Of a stretch of 64,000 bases of DNA, positions 16,789 to 26,121 are shown piece after piece. The DNA is taken from positions 38,299-102,298 of the forward strand of contig CAMZNU010000007.1 of assembly GCA_947313885.1 (NCBI GenBank), read 5' to 3'. This DNA is from an uncultured Clostridia bacterium (GTDB lineage: Bacteria; Bacillota; Clostridia; Lachnospirales; CAMZNU01). The stretch's first letter is position 1; every line of letters begins with the position of its first letter. Both the position numbers and the translations under genes were made by a program. The notes under the pieces are model-generated. The model did not search any database, was not told where the DNA came from, and was given only the letters and a program-made list of their open reading frames with translations.

Positions 16789-19743
16789 ATGAAAAAAATT
16801 AAAATGATATTAATAGTTTTATTAATAATATTTGATGCGACAGCTGTACATAGTGCAGAGTATAATCTAATAATTCATTATAAAAAAGATGATGGGTACT
16901 ATAATAATTTATTATTAATAATAGAAAGTGAAAACCATGTAAAAAAAGAACGCTTTAATTATTATGATGAATATGGAATGACATTAAAAACAAACATTAT
17001 ATTTGAAGAGGAAAAATTAGTAGTAAAAATACATGATGAAATAAATAATAAAGATGTAGATGAATTTATAATTGACCTAAGAAAAGGTAATGAAGTATGG
17101 CACGAGAAAGATGAAGGTGTAAAATATATAAGCCCTAAGTTATATGTATCTACTTATGAAGAGATAAAAGAACTAGAGGTAGAAATAAAATATATAAACT
17201 ACGAGAAAAATTACGAAGGTTTATACTTAGAAATAAAAAATGATAATGGTAGTAAAAATAAAAAATATTATATAGAGAATAAAGGTAGTTATGGAACATT
17301 TAAATTAAAAGTAAAAAATAACAAACCAATATATTTTCAAATAAAAAAAGGTTTAGAAATAATTGACTTTGAAGATGGAGTAATATATCCGAACCAAAAT
17401 AAAGATGGTGTACTAAAAGCATACATGATAGAGGGTAATAAATTTGTAGGCTATGATGAGGAAAAATTTAATAACTATAAGTATATAAAATCTAGCGAAA
17501 TAATATCTTTAAATAAAATAAAGATTGAATTATCTTATCCAATTAAAATAGGAAACAATAACAAGTTTAAAATAATAAAAGAAGAATCAGATACAAATAA
17601 AGAAAATGACGATATAAAAGATCAAATTAAAAATATTATAGAAGAAAAGGAAATATTAAAAGATAAAGTAAAAGATATAGATAAGTCTAAAGAACATGAT
17701 GATGTTATAGAAAAAGAAATATTGGAACAAGGAATTGAAAAGAAGGAAGAAGAACTAGAAAGTTTGAAAAATAAAGAAAAAAGAGAAATAGAAATAAAAA
17801 GTATTACAAATGTGAATATTATAGGTAACGATTATTGTGAAAGTTTTGAAATAAACGTTGAGAAATTAAATATAGATGATAGTTATAAAGTAGTTTTAGA
17901 AGGATATGGAAGCAGTCAAATAAGTAAAGAAAAAGCATATGATAGTGTTGAATATAATAAGAAAATGGAAAAAATTGAAGAAATGGGAATAACAAAAAAA
18001 GATACAAAATTTAAATTTAAATTATTTATGCCACTAGAAACAGAAGTTATTTTGAATATATACAATGAAAACTTATCATTATATAAGGCTATAAGTATGG
18101 AAAAGAAAAACGATGGATTTTTTGAAATTGAAATAGAAGAAAATGATATATTAAATAAATATTATGCGTATAGATTAATAAATGTAGAAGGTAGAAGTAA
18201 AGTAATAAACGATCCATTTTTAAAAATAATAAGCGAAGATGGTTTAGGTAAAATAGTAGCTAATGATAGTATAGGTAACTATAGAGTAAAAAAAAATATA
18301 GAAATGATTTATTCGGAAAAAGCGACAAAGGTATTTGAAGTAGAAGAAAAGGTTGTAAACACAATATCTAATTTAAATGCCGAAATAAATAAATTACAAG
18401 AAAATGCCGAAGTTATAGATAGTTATATTAATAAAGATGTTATAGAAAAAAAAACGTTAGATAAGGAGTTAGATAAGTATTTGGGAGAAAAGGAAGAAAA
18501 AGATACGATATTAAAAGATGTAGATATAATATATTATGAGTATATGTTAGATGGGTTGGTAGATATTGAGAATAGTGAAGGAACAAATGAAAAAAAAGGA
18601 GAAAATGAAAATAGAAACATAGAAAATGAAAAAGAGTTTTTTTTCCCATCTGAGCAGAAAAAACCTGTAGGAGAGAAGAAGTTAAGAACAGAAAAAAGTT
18701 TTTTAAGCGATAGAAGTATAGATGAGAAAATAAAAAAAAGTAATTTAAGTTATGAGAGTGAGAAACTAAACTATACCCATTTTTATATAAAAAATGATAG
18801 TTATTTAAACTTGTTTAGAAATGAAGAAAACATAAAATATTTAAAAGAATTTATAAAAGATCTTCAAGAAAAAGGCAAAGGTGTAATAATAGACTATCGA
18901 GTAAATGAAAATAGGTTGCAAGGTATAAATGACAAATATTATTTTAAGAATAAGGAATTGGCAATAGAAAGAGGGTTAGTAAAGAAGCTAATAAAAGATG
19001 ATATAGAAAGTTTAATAAATATATATGAAATAGAAGGTGTAGTTTTAAATGAGGAATATTATACGGAGGAGTTTATAGAAGAGGTAAAAGATGAGTTTTC
19101 TAATATTCATATATTAAGTAAATATGATATGAGTGATAAAATAATTAAGAATATGATACTTGGAGAGGAAGTGAAAGATGAGATTTTAAAATTAAAAAAC
19201 GAAAGTATAAATTTTTCAGAAATAAGTACAGATGTCGATAGTACAATAGATGAGTATATAACAAATGTATTATTAGTTTTAAAAGGCATTCCATATTTAA
19301 GTGAAGTAGATGAGAAAAATATTGAAGAAGTAAATAAATTAATAAAAATCAGGAAAGAGTATGATCATTTTCAAAGTGAAATTGAAATAATAAAAGACGG
19401 AGGGGGAGTGTTAATATACGATCAATTAGATAGACGGACTAATAACAACGTAAGAACATTTATAAACTATAGTGATAATGATTTGATGGTATATGTGGGA
19501 AATATGAATGGCGATAAAAGTAAGTATAAAATAATAAGTAACAATAAGGTAGATAAGGGAGAATATTTAAATGATAAAATATTATTATCAAGTAGAAGTG
19601 TTTGGATGTTGGAAATGGAAAAAGGTAATGATATACAAAGTGAGTATGTAGATTATTCAGAATATATAATAATAGTAGGTAATTTGTTATTGTCTGTAGG
19701 TGTAATATGGATTGTAAATAAAACATATAAAAAAATAATCTAA
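16789..19743 (+). CDS. Membrane-anchored pullulanase-like protein lacking GH13 catalytic residues
   Basis: 984 residues: signal peptide (1-23), extracellular region, C-terminal membrane helix (959-976) and a short basic tail. The order follows type I pullulanases. Two PUD/CBM41-like domains come first (about 24-115 and 129-235, starting NLIIHYKKDDGYYNN), then a charged coiled insert and a CBM48-like domain (405-495) with FMPLETEVILNIYNEN and NDPFLKIISEDG. After it the GH13-like barrel starts at IEMIYSEKATKV. Region I, normally DVVYNH, reads IDYRVNE (701-707). Region II, normally GFRFD, reads GVVLNEE (750-756), losing the Arg and the nucleophile Asp. The acid/base Glu segment reads IHILSKYD. 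LKGIPYLSE and LIKIRKEYDHF match late family motifs. It is therefore predicted to be inactive, perhaps a glycan-binding surface protein. AGGAGG precedes the ATG. Confidence 0.7.
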   Translation: MKKIKMILIVLLIIFDATAVHSAEYNLIIHYKKDDGYYNNLLLIIESENHVKKERFNYYDEYGMTLKTNIIFEEEKLVVKIHDEINNKDVDEFIIDLRKGNEVWHEKDEGVKYISPKLYVSTYEEIKELEVEIKYINYEKNYEGLYLEIKNDNGSKNKKYYIENKGSYGTFKLKVKNNKPIYFQIKKGLEIIDFEDGVIYPNQNKDGVLKAYMIEGNKFVGYDEEKFNNYKYIKSSEIISLNKIKIELSYPIKIGNNNKFKIIKEESDTNKENDDIKDQIKNIIEEKEILKDKVKDIDKSKEHDDVIEKEILEQGIEKKEEELESLKNKEKREIEIKSITNVNIIGNDYCESFEINVEKLNIDDSYKVVLEGYGSSQISKEKAYDSVEYNKKMEKIEEMGITKKDTKFKFKLFMPLETEVILNIYNENLSLYKAISMEKKNDGFFEIEIEENDILNKYYAYRLINVEGRSKVINDPFLKIISEDGLGKIVANDSIGNYRVKKNIEMIYSEKATKVFEVEEKVVNTISNLNAEINKLQENAEVIDSYINKDVIEKKTLDKELDKYLGEKEEKDTILKDVDIIYYEYMLDGLVDIENSEGTNEKKGENENRNIENEKEFFFPSEQKKPVGEKKLRTEKSFLSDRSIDEKIKKSNLSYESEKLNYTHFYIKNDSYLNLFRNEENIKYLKEFIKDLQEKGKGVIIDYRVNENRLQGINDKYYFKNKELAIERGLVKKLIKDDIESLINIYEIEGVVLNEEYYTEEFIEEVKDEFSNIHILSKYDMSDKIIKNMILGEEVKDEILKLKNESINFSEISTDVDSTIDEYITNVLLVLKGIPYLSEVDEKNIEEVNKLIKIRKEYDHFQSEIEIIKDGGGVLIYDQLDRRTNNNVRTFINYSDNDLMVYVGNMNGDKSKYKIISNNKVDKGEYLNDKILLSSRSVWMLEMEKGNDIQSEYVDYSEYIIIVGNLLLSVGVIWIVNKTYKKII

Positions 19744-19777
19744 AAAGCATGTCGAAAATATTTCGGACATGCTTTTT
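19742..19777. terminator. Bidirectional terminator between the pullulanase-like gene and bofA
   Basis: AAAAAGCATGTC pairs with GACATGCTTTTT, with a GAAA/TTTC inner pairing and one bulged G. It overlaps the stop codon of the upstream gene and ends just before the bofA stop. Confidence 0.85.
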
Positions 19778-19782
19778 AGATT

Positions 19783-20043
19783 TTAGATAATTGCTTGAAT
19801 TAAATATAAAGTAAAAAAACCAGGTATTCCTAAAATGGCAGTAAATAAAACGGTAAAAAAATTCACTCCAATATAAATAGATGTAAAAGATAAAAGGGAA
19901 TTAAAAACGTTAATTCCTAGAACGGCGAAACTACTTTTAATTAAAAATTTAAAAAAAGTAGCATATTTCACAGAAAAGATTTGTAAAACTAAAATAATGC
20001 AACATACTAATATTAATAGAATAAAAACTGAGTTAATAGACAT
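19783..20043 (-). CDS. bofA: Pro-sigma-K processing inhibitor BofA
   Basis: 86 residues from the ATG at 20043, with GAGGGAT 4-5 bases upstream; the longer in-frame reading has no such site. Two hydrophobic helices flank a short amphipathic centre, and the C-terminus carries the family signature GVNFFTVLFTAILGIPGF. In Bacillus, BofA holds the SpoIVFB protease inactive in the outer forespore membrane until the forespore signals, delaying sigma-K. The pair with a DUF2508 gene upstream is the usual Firmicute arrangement, though recR is elsewhere here (8 kb). Confidence 0.88.
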   Translation of the reverse strand: MSINSVFILLILVCCIILVLQIFSVKYATFFKFLIKSSFAVLGINVFNSLLSFTSIYIGVNFFTVLFTAILGIPGFFTLYLIQAII

Positions 20044-20059
20044 TGTAATCCCTCCTAAG

Positions 20060-20296
20060 TCATGAAATGTTACGTGATTTATAAAGTCTAAGATAATAAC
20101 TGTATTTATTTTGTGCGGAGTTAATGTCATAGATACAACTATCTATGAGGGTAGGGTCAGTAATAAATTCAAATTGATTGTACATAGAATTTAAATAAAC
20201 TTCTATTTCCCGTAGAATTGATAAAATTTCTAAATTTTCATTATGATTTTGAGATGAGTTAGCTTTTTTAATATTTTTGGTTAAAAATGTATCCAT
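20060..20296 (-). CDS. DUF2508 (YaaL-like) protein
   Basis: 78 residues from the ATG at 20296, with AAAGGAGGTC in front. The protein is small, soluble and helical, with the family-like core LREIEVYLNSMYNQFEFITDPTLIDSCIYDINSAQ... tapering to YSYYLRLYK. Members lie next to recR and bofA in many Firmicutes and have no established function. The 16-base gap to bofA supports cotranscription, presumably during sporulation. Confidence 0.75.
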   Translation of the reverse strand: MDTFLTKNIKKANSSQNHNENLEILSILREIEVYLNSMYNQFEFITDPTLIDSCIYDINSAQNKYSYYLRLYKSRNIS

Positions 20297-20356
20297 ATAT
20301 GACCTCCTTTGTACTATTTTAAATATAGTCAAAAAAAAAAGAAAATATTCCTGTAT

Positions 20357-20383
20357 TAATAAAAATAAAAAAAAAACCGATAA
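20357..20383 (+). promoter_or_regulatory. Candidate sigma-28 (SigD-type) flagellar promoter
   Basis: ACCGATAA (20376-20383) closely matches the -10 of flagellar sigma-28 promoters (GCCGATAA). TAAT sits 15 bases upstream (20357-20360), where TAAA is expected. It lies 45 bases before the first gene of the flagellar unit. Confidence 0.5.
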
Positions 20384-20427
20384 TAAATATAATGAAATAT
20401 TTAGAATAGATAAGGAGTATTATAAAT

Positions 20428-23388
20428 ATGAGAATAGATAACAGTAATAAAATAATAATAAATAATAAAGAGGTAAAAAAGGAACTATCTATAAATGAAG
20501 GAATTGTAAGAGGAAAAATAATAGACATAAAAAATAGCGATGTAAAAATAAGGTTGGAAAATGATAAAGAAATAGTAGGCAAAAGAAATCAAATAGATGG
20601 AAATATAGGTGATAGCATTAAATTTAAAGTAATAGGGAATGAAAAAGGACAAATTAATTTAAAGCAGATTAGGGAAATAAAAAATAATGATAAAGTAAGT
20701 ATGGATATAGTAAAGACGTTTAATAGAAGTAATGGAAATAAAATAGAAGTAGAAGAAAAAAGTTTATTAGAAGATACGATAGAAAAAAACATAAAAAAAG
20801 AGCAGTTAAAAAGAAAACTTAATCATAATAAAAATAGTTTAACAAAAAGTGCGGTAGCATTGTTAATAGAAAATGGATTCAATGTAAATAACATTGAAAT
20901 AGGGCAATTATCAGAAGTTATAGAAAGTTGTAAAAAAGGGGAAGAAAAAGATAGAAAGATAGAAGATAATATAAGTAAAGAAATAGGTATGAGTAGTTTA
21001 AAAATGCAAAATGCATATGACATAATAGAAGATAGTGTAAAAAAATTAGAAACTATTAGAGGGAATGATAACATAGAGAAAGAGAAGTTAATAAAAAGTG
21101 GAAATGAAGTAACGATAAATAATTTAATGAGTAGTAAGTATGAAGCAGATAATAACATAGAAAATAAGTATTTAGATGAAGGGATAGAAGAAAAGATAAA
21201 AAGCCATTTAAAAAAGATAGGGATAGAAGAAAGCGAAGAAAATATAAGTATTAGTAAGAAATTTATATTAGAGGATATAGAAATAAATAGAGAAAATATA
21301 AGTAAATGGAAATTTATGAATGATGATATAAAAGAGATAAGAATAGATACGTATGTAAAAAATGCTGTTAGGGGATTGGAAGAAGGAAATCATCCAAATC
21401 AGATAAATTTAAGAGAGCTAAAGGAAAATGTAAGACCATTATTTGCCGAGATAGAGGATGCAAGAAAGAATTTAAAAATAGATGATAAAGTAATAAAATA
21501 TATGGAAGATAAAAACATACCATTTACGATAAATAGAGTAATGGAGGAAACAAGTAAATATAGAGAAGTCGAGCTAGAGGGAAGAAAAAAAGATAATGAA
21601 ATAGAGAATAAAAAAATGTTATTGGAAATACAATATAAATTAACGAGTGAAATAAGTTATAGTTTAGCAAAAAGAGGTATAGAAATAAATAATAAGCCGT
21701 TAGAAGATGCGTTAAGAGAAATAAAGAAGATAGAGGAAGAAGGATATATAAAAGCTATAAAAAAAGGTGGACTAGAAATAACAAAAGAAAATATAGCGAC
21801 AGTAGAAAATACTATAACAAAAGTAAAAGGAAGTAGTCCGTTTACAAATGAGACATATAAAAGGATAGTAGATAAAAATTTTAAATTTAATATAGAAGAT
21901 ATATATGAGAGTAGTAATTTAAGAAGATTAGAGAAGGGATATGCGGTAACGGAGACAGTAGTAAACAGTAAATTCAAAGATAGTTTTAATAAAATAAAGG
22001 GTGAAATATTACCATTGTTAAAAAGTTTGGGAATAGAGGACAACGACATAAACATAAAAGCTAGTAGTATATTAATAAAGAATAATATGGAAGTGAATGT
22101 AGAAAATATAAATAAAGTTTCATTAATAGATATGGAACTAAATAAATTGGTAAAAGGATTAAAACCAGACATAGTGGTAGAGATGATAAAAGAGGGAGTA
22201 GATCCATTAAAAGAGGAAGTAAGTAAAATTATAGAATATATAAATAAATATGAAGAGAAGGAAGGGTTTACAAAGGAAGAAGATATAATAGAAAATATAC
22301 TAAGATTAGAGAAGGATAAGGGCGTAAGTAAAGAACAATTAGAGGCAGTAAAAAATGTGTATCGTGGGATGAATCAAGGGTTAAAAAATGATAGAGTAGC
22401 CATAGGTAGTTATGTGGGAACAGAAAAAACATTAACATTAGAAAATATATTAAACAGTTCAAAGTACTATAAAAAAACAAAAGGTAAGAGTGAATTTTTA
22501 GATGAGATAATCGATGAAAATAGGGGATTCAAAGAGAGTGAAGGAATAGCAGATAAATTAAACAAAGAATTAATGCGAGAAATAGTGAGGCAAAAAAACT
22601 ATGGGGTAGTAAAAGAGATAGTAAGTAGGAAAGAAGATGTAAGTTTAAAAAGTATGTATGAAGAAGTGATAGAAAGTGAAGGGAAGATAGAAGAAGGAAA
22701 TATAGAAAATATAGAAAAGTTAAAAAATGATATAGATGATAAAACATATAAGTGGTTAGAAAAAAACGATATTCCGATCACATTGGGAAATGCAATGGAA
22801 GTTAAGGAATTAATAAGAAAGCCAAAAGAAGTGGAAAGAAAAATAAAGGAAAGTATTAAAAATGATAAAAAGGTCAGAGAAAAGTTATTTAATGTAGAGG
22901 GGAACAATTTAGGAGAAGTAGTAGAAGAAGGAAAAATATTAGATGAGGTAATAGGAGAGATCAGGGGAAGAGATATAGGAAAAGCTATAAGTGATTTAGA
23001 AATACACAAAAGTGTAATGAAAAGTTTAGAATTTCAAAATGAATTAAACAAGGGAAACAATGGATTTACAAAAATACCTATTAGAATGCCACTTAGTGGT
23101 AATGAAACAAATTTAACGATGTACGTATTGGATAAAAACAAGTTAAAAAACGATGAAGTAAACATAATATTTAAATTAGAAACAAAAGAACAAGGTGAAA
23201 TAAGAATAGACATGAAGCTAGATAAGGTAAAAAAGGAAAGTTATGTAGAAATACAATGTGATAATGGTAAAATATTTGAGGATAACATGGAAGAAATAAA
23301 AAAAATAATAAAAACAAAAAATATTGAAAAAGTTAATATAAAAATAAAAAAAGACGATAAGCAAAATGAAAATTTGTTTATCATATAG
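20428..23388 (+). CDS. FliK-like flagellar protein with repeated helical motifs
   Basis: 986 residues, very rich in Lys, Glu, Ile and Asn, with no signal or membrane helix. The start NKIIINNKEVKKELSI is followed by a small beta-like region. Most of the protein consists of at least seven diverged copies of a short motif: a helix, then a turn of the type nGi-x-V/I-t/n, then a second helix (for example LLIENGFNVNNIEI, MEDKNIPFTINRVME, LEKNDIPITLGNAME). The C-terminal ~120 residues, beginning KIPIRMP and containing KLETKEQGEIRIDMKL, resemble the FliK hook-length-control C-terminal domain. Large proteins of this architecture sit near flagellin genes in Clostridia, some under DUF6240. Position supports a flagellar role; the exact function is unproven. 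Confidence 0.55.
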   Translation: MRIDNSNKIIINNKEVKKELSINEGIVRGKIIDIKNSDVKIRLENDKEIVGKRNQIDGNIGDSIKFKVIGNEKGQINLKQIREIKNNDKVSMDIVKTFNRSNGNKIEVEEKSLLEDTIEKNIKKEQLKRKLNHNKNSLTKSAVALLIENGFNVNNIEIGQLSEVIESCKKGEEKDRKIEDNISKEIGMSSLKMQNAYDIIEDSVKKLETIRGNDNIEKEKLIKSGNEVTINNLMSSKYEADNNIENKYLDEGIEEKIKSHLKKIGIEESEENISISKKFILEDIEINRENISKWKFMNDDIKEIRIDTYVKNAVRGLEEGNHPNQINLRELKENVRPLFAEIEDARKNLKIDDKVIKYMEDKNIPFTINRVMEETSKYREVELEGRKKDNEIENKKMLLEIQYKLTSEISYSLAKRGIEINNKPLEDALREIKKIEEEGYIKAIKKGGLEITKENIATVENTITKVKGSSPFTNETYKRIVDKNFKFNIEDIYESSNLRRLEKGYAVTETVVNSKFKDSFNKIKGEILPLLKSLGIEDNDINIKASSILIKNNMEVNVENINKVSLIDMELNKLVKGLKPDIVVEMIKEGVDPLKEEVSKIIEYINKYEEKEGFTKEEDIIENILRLEKDKGVSKEQLEAVKNVYRGMNQGLKNDRVAIGSYVGTEKTLTLENILNSSKYYKKTKGKSEFLDEIIDENRGFKESEGIADKLNKELMREIVRQKNYGVVKEIVSRKEDVSLKSMYEEVIESEGKIEEGNIENIEKLKNDIDDKTYKWLEKNDIPITLGNAMEVKELIRKPKEVERKIKESIKNDKKVREKLFNVEGNNLGEVVEEGKILDEVIGEIRGRDIGKAISDLEIHKSVMKSLEFQNELNKGNNGFTKIPIRMPLSGNETNLTMYVLDKNKLKNDEVNIIFKLETKEQGEIRIDMKLDKVKKESYVEIQCDNGKIFEDNMEEIKKIIKTKNIEKVNIKIKKDDKQNENLFII

Positions 23389-23398
23389 AGAGGTGTAA

Positions 23399-23497
23399 AT
23401 GAGCGAAGAAGAAAAAGAAATATACGAAATAATAAATAACATAGTAAATTTTATAGATAAAAAGAATAGTGAAACTAAAATAAAAGGGAGTGTATAA
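23399..23497 (+). CDS. 32-residue ORF between the FliK-like gene and flagellin
   Basis: ATG at 23399 to TAA at 23497, with AGAGAGGTG 2-3 bases before the start. The product is acidic at its N-terminus (MSEEEKEIYEIINNIVNF) and basic after, and forms one amphipathic helix. It fills the gap exactly: it begins 10 bases after the upstream stop and ends one base before the flagellin ATG. The ribosome-binding site of flagellin (GGGAG) lies in its last codons, so it could couple translation. No family recognised. Confidence 0.5.
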   Translation: MSEEEKEIYEIINNIVNFIDKKNSETKIKGSV

Positions 23498-23498
23498 A

Positions 23499-24941
23499 AT
23501 GAGAATTAATCATAACATAGCATCATTAAATATAGCGCAACAATTAAGAAATTCAAATAAGAGGATGACGTTATCGTCAACTAGATTATCATCAGGAGTA
23601 AGAATAAATTCTGTAAAAGATGATGCAACAGGAATGGCGATATCAACAAAGTTAGAAAATCAAGAAAGAGGATTAGGAAAGGCTAGAGAAAATTCATTAA
23701 ACGGTATATCACTAATTCAGACACTAGATGGAACATTAAGTTCGATACATAGCATGGTGCATAAAATGCGTGAGTTATCGATACAAGCAAGTAATGATAC
23801 GAATACGACGTCAGATAGAGAAAAGATGCAAAAAGAGGTAGAACAATTGAAGCAAGAAATAGATGTAGCTGCGAAAAACACATCATTTAATAATATAAAG
23901 TTGTTATATGGTGATAGTGAGAGACTTGTATATAATAGTGAGCCTGTAGCAGGAGGAGTAACCTTCGTATCAGATAGTATGAAAAAAGGTACATTAGAAT
24001 ATACTGTAGATAAAATAGGAAAGCCAGCATCTTTAGATATAGAAATACCATCAGGAACAGTACCGTTAGGACTAGAAGGTAAAATTTTTGTAAATGGTGC
24101 AGAATTAAATGTGAATCTAGAAGATACAGCAGATGATATAGGTGTAAAATTATTAAAAGCTTATGACAATGCAGGGATGGAACTAATAAAATTGGGAACA
24201 GGAAAAAATAAGTTAGTAACATTAGATGAAGGTTCAGAAGAAAAAATAAACATAGAGGATAAAGATGATATATTAATGAAAGCAGGATTTATAATATCAA
24301 ACTTAGAAGATGGAACAGATGCGCAAGTAACGTTAAACGGATATACAGATAAGGAGTTTGAAAGCACAGCAAAAATAACGACGAAAGGTAATCATATAGA
24401 AATAGTAAGTGATGGAGGAAAACAAATAAATATAGATTTAAACTTTACTGTATCAGAGAGTACAGGACAATATGAATTAAATGATGGTAATAGTGTAGGG
24501 ATAGACGTTGGTGGGGGATTAAAATTAGAAGCAAAAATAACAGAGCATGGTGGTATAAAAATACAAGTAGGACAAAATAAAGATATGGAATTAGATTTAT
24601 TTGTAGAAAAAATCGATCTAAAATCATTAGGTATAGAAAATTTAAGTATAGGTACGTTTATAGGTGCACAAAAAGGTATTCAAAAATTAGACATAGCTGT
24701 AGAAAAAATATCATTAATAAGAGCAAAGGCGGGAGCGTATCAAAATAGATTTGAATATACTATAAAAAACTTAGATACAGCTCAAGATAATACAACAATA
24801 GCATTAAGTAGAATACGAGATACAGATATGGCAAAAGAGATGACAGAGTATAGTAAGCATCAAGTAATATACCAAGCGGGAATTTCGATACTAGCACAAT
24901 CAAATCAAAGACCACAGCAAATATTGCAACTATTAGGATAG
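23499..24941 (+). CDS. Flagellin
   Basis: 480 residues from the ATG at 23499, preceded by GGGAG; a codon three residues upstream is in frame but has no site. The N-terminal D0/D1 is canonical: RINHNIASLNIAQQLRNSNK, LSSGVRINSVKDDATGMAIS and MVHKMRELSIQASNDTNT. The C-terminal D1/D0 has QNRFEYTIKNLDTAQDNT, RIRDTDMAKEM and a final ILAQSNQRPQQILQLLG. The ~230-residue variable middle is the surface-exposed domain. It is longer than minimal clostridial flagellins (about 275). It is exported by the flagellar type III system and followed directly by its chaperone gene. Confidence 0.96.
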   Translation: MRINHNIASLNIAQQLRNSNKRMTLSSTRLSSGVRINSVKDDATGMAISTKLENQERGLGKARENSLNGISLIQTLDGTLSSIHSMVHKMRELSIQASNDTNTTSDREKMQKEVEQLKQEIDVAAKNTSFNNIKLLYGDSERLVYNSEPVAGGVTFVSDSMKKGTLEYTVDKIGKPASLDIEIPSGTVPLGLEGKIFVNGAELNVNLEDTADDIGVKLLKAYDNAGMELIKLGTGKNKLVTLDEGSEEKINIEDKDDILMKAGFIISNLEDGTDAQVTLNGYTDKEFESTAKITTKGNHIEIVSDGGKQINIDLNFTVSESTGQYELNDGNSVGIDVGGGLKLEAKITEHGGIKIQVGQNKDMELDLFVEKIDLKSLGIENLSIGTFIGAQKGIQKLDIAVEKISLIRAKAGAYQNRFEYTIKNLDTAQDNTTIALSRIRDTDMAKEMTEYSKHQVIYQAGISILAQSNQRPQQILQLLG

Positions 24942-24945
24942 GTAA

Positions 24946-25425
24946 ATGATGACAAACAAAGATTATGTTGTAAAAATAACGAATGCTACAGGGGTTCAAT
25001 TAACTATAATAACCTTTGAGTTATGTATATTAAATATAGATAATAGTATAAAGATATTAGAAGATAAAAAAGAGATAGATAAAAAAATTTTTATAGGTTA
25101 TATAGATAAGAGCAAGAGTTTTTTAGATGAGTTAATACTAAGTTTAAATTTTGAATATGAAATATCGAAATCATTATTAGAATTATATCTATACGTAAAT
25201 GAGAAATTAGTACAAAGTAAGATTAAAATGAACATTGAAAAATTAGAAGAGAGTAAAAAAATATTAAGTGAAATAAAAGAAGGATTTGTAGAGGTAGAAA
25301 AAAACGTAGAAAGTAAAGTTAACGAAGTAGAGAATAAAGAAAAAATATATGCGGGGTTAACATATTCAAAAAACGAATTAAATGAGTATATAGATGATAG
25401 AGATGGAAAACAATATAAAGCGTAA
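24946..25425 (+). CDS. fliS: Flagellar export chaperone FliS-like protein
   Basis: 159 residues, four bases behind flagellin; two adjacent ATG codons (24946 or 24949) could serve. The pattern matches FliS: TNATGVQLTIITFELCILNIDNSIKIL, SKSFLDELILSLNFEYEIS and LLELYLYVNEKLVQSKI. FliS binds the C-terminal D0 helix of flagellin and keeps it monomeric before export, which fits the gene order. It is ~30 residues longer than usual because of a Lys/Glu-rich C-terminal extension. Sequence similarity is modest; context raises confidence. Confidence 0.82.
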   Translation: MMTNKDYVVKITNATGVQLTIITFELCILNIDNSIKILEDKKEIDKKIFIGYIDKSKSFLDELILSLNFEYEISKSLLELYLYVNEKLVQSKIKMNIEKLEESKKILSEIKEGFVEVEKNVESKVNEVENKEKIYAGLTYSKNELNEYIDDRDGKQYKA

Positions 25426-25426
25426 T

Positions 25427-25460
25427 AAAAAAAACTGTAAATTTATTTACAGTTTTTTTT
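25427..25460 (+). terminator. Terminator of the flagellar unit
   Basis: CTGTAAAT (25435-25442) pairs with ATTTACAG (25445-25452), extended by A8 against the T run at 25453-25460. It follows fliS directly. Confidence 0.85.
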
Positions 25461-25603
25461 TATTACAAAGGGTATAAAATATTTACAAGAGGAAAAAATA
25501 ATAAAAAAAGGTGAAAGATGATAAAAAAAATAAAAAAATGAAGTAAATTAATTGATAAAGATGAAAAATAAATATATAATCAAATAAAAAGGATGGTGAA
25601 TAT

Positions 25604-26101
25604 ATGTTAATAGAATTTAAAGGAAATAGCCCTAAAATTGAGAGTAGTGTATTTTTAGCGGAAGGCGTAAAAATAATAGGGGCTGTTGAATTAAGAGATA
25701 ATGTTAACGTGTGGTACAATGCGGTAATTAGAGGGGATATAAATAAAATCACTATAGGGAAAAATTCTAATATACAAGAGAATAGTACAGTGCATGTAAG
25801 CGTTGATGCGGAAGTAGTAATAGGCGACAACGTAACAGTAGGACACAATGCAATAATCCATGGGTGTAAAATAGGTACAAATTGTTTAATAGGAATGGGT
25901 GCTATAGTTATGGATAATGCAGTAATAGGAGAGGGTAGTATAGTAGGAGCAGGAACATTAGTTACAGAAAACACAATAATACCGAAAAATAGTTTAGTGT
26001 TAGGATCACCAGGACGAGTAATAAAGGAAATAGATGTGAGTAAATTAAATGATTCACATGCGTTTGGGTATACAGAACTAGCTAAAAAATATAAAAAATA
26101 A
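25604..26101 (+). CDS. Gamma-carbonic-anhydrase-like hexapeptide protein
   Basis: 165 residues of the left-handed beta-helix type (YrdA/PaaY group). Hexapeptide turns are spread throughout, as in VWYNAVIRGDINKITIG, NIQENSTVHVS, VTVGHNAIIHGCKIG and CLIGMGAIVMDNAVIG. Three histidines in STVHV, VGHNA and IIHGC sit at the zinc positions of the family. Members are trimeric metalloproteins, some with carbonic anhydrase activity and some acting as acyl-CoA thioesterases, so the substrate is uncertain. GGATGGTG precedes the ATG. pepD follows at 20 bases. Confidence 0.88.
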   Translation: MLIEFKGNSPKIESSVFLAEGVKIIGAVELRDNVNVWYNAVIRGDINKITIGKNSNIQENSTVHVSVDAEVVIGDNVTVGHNAIIHGCKIGTNCLIGMGAIVMDNAVIGEGSIVGAGTLVTENTIIPKNSLVLGSPGRVIKEIDVSKLNDSHAFGYTELAKKYKK

Positions 26102-26121
26102 TTTATTTATGGGAGGTAATT

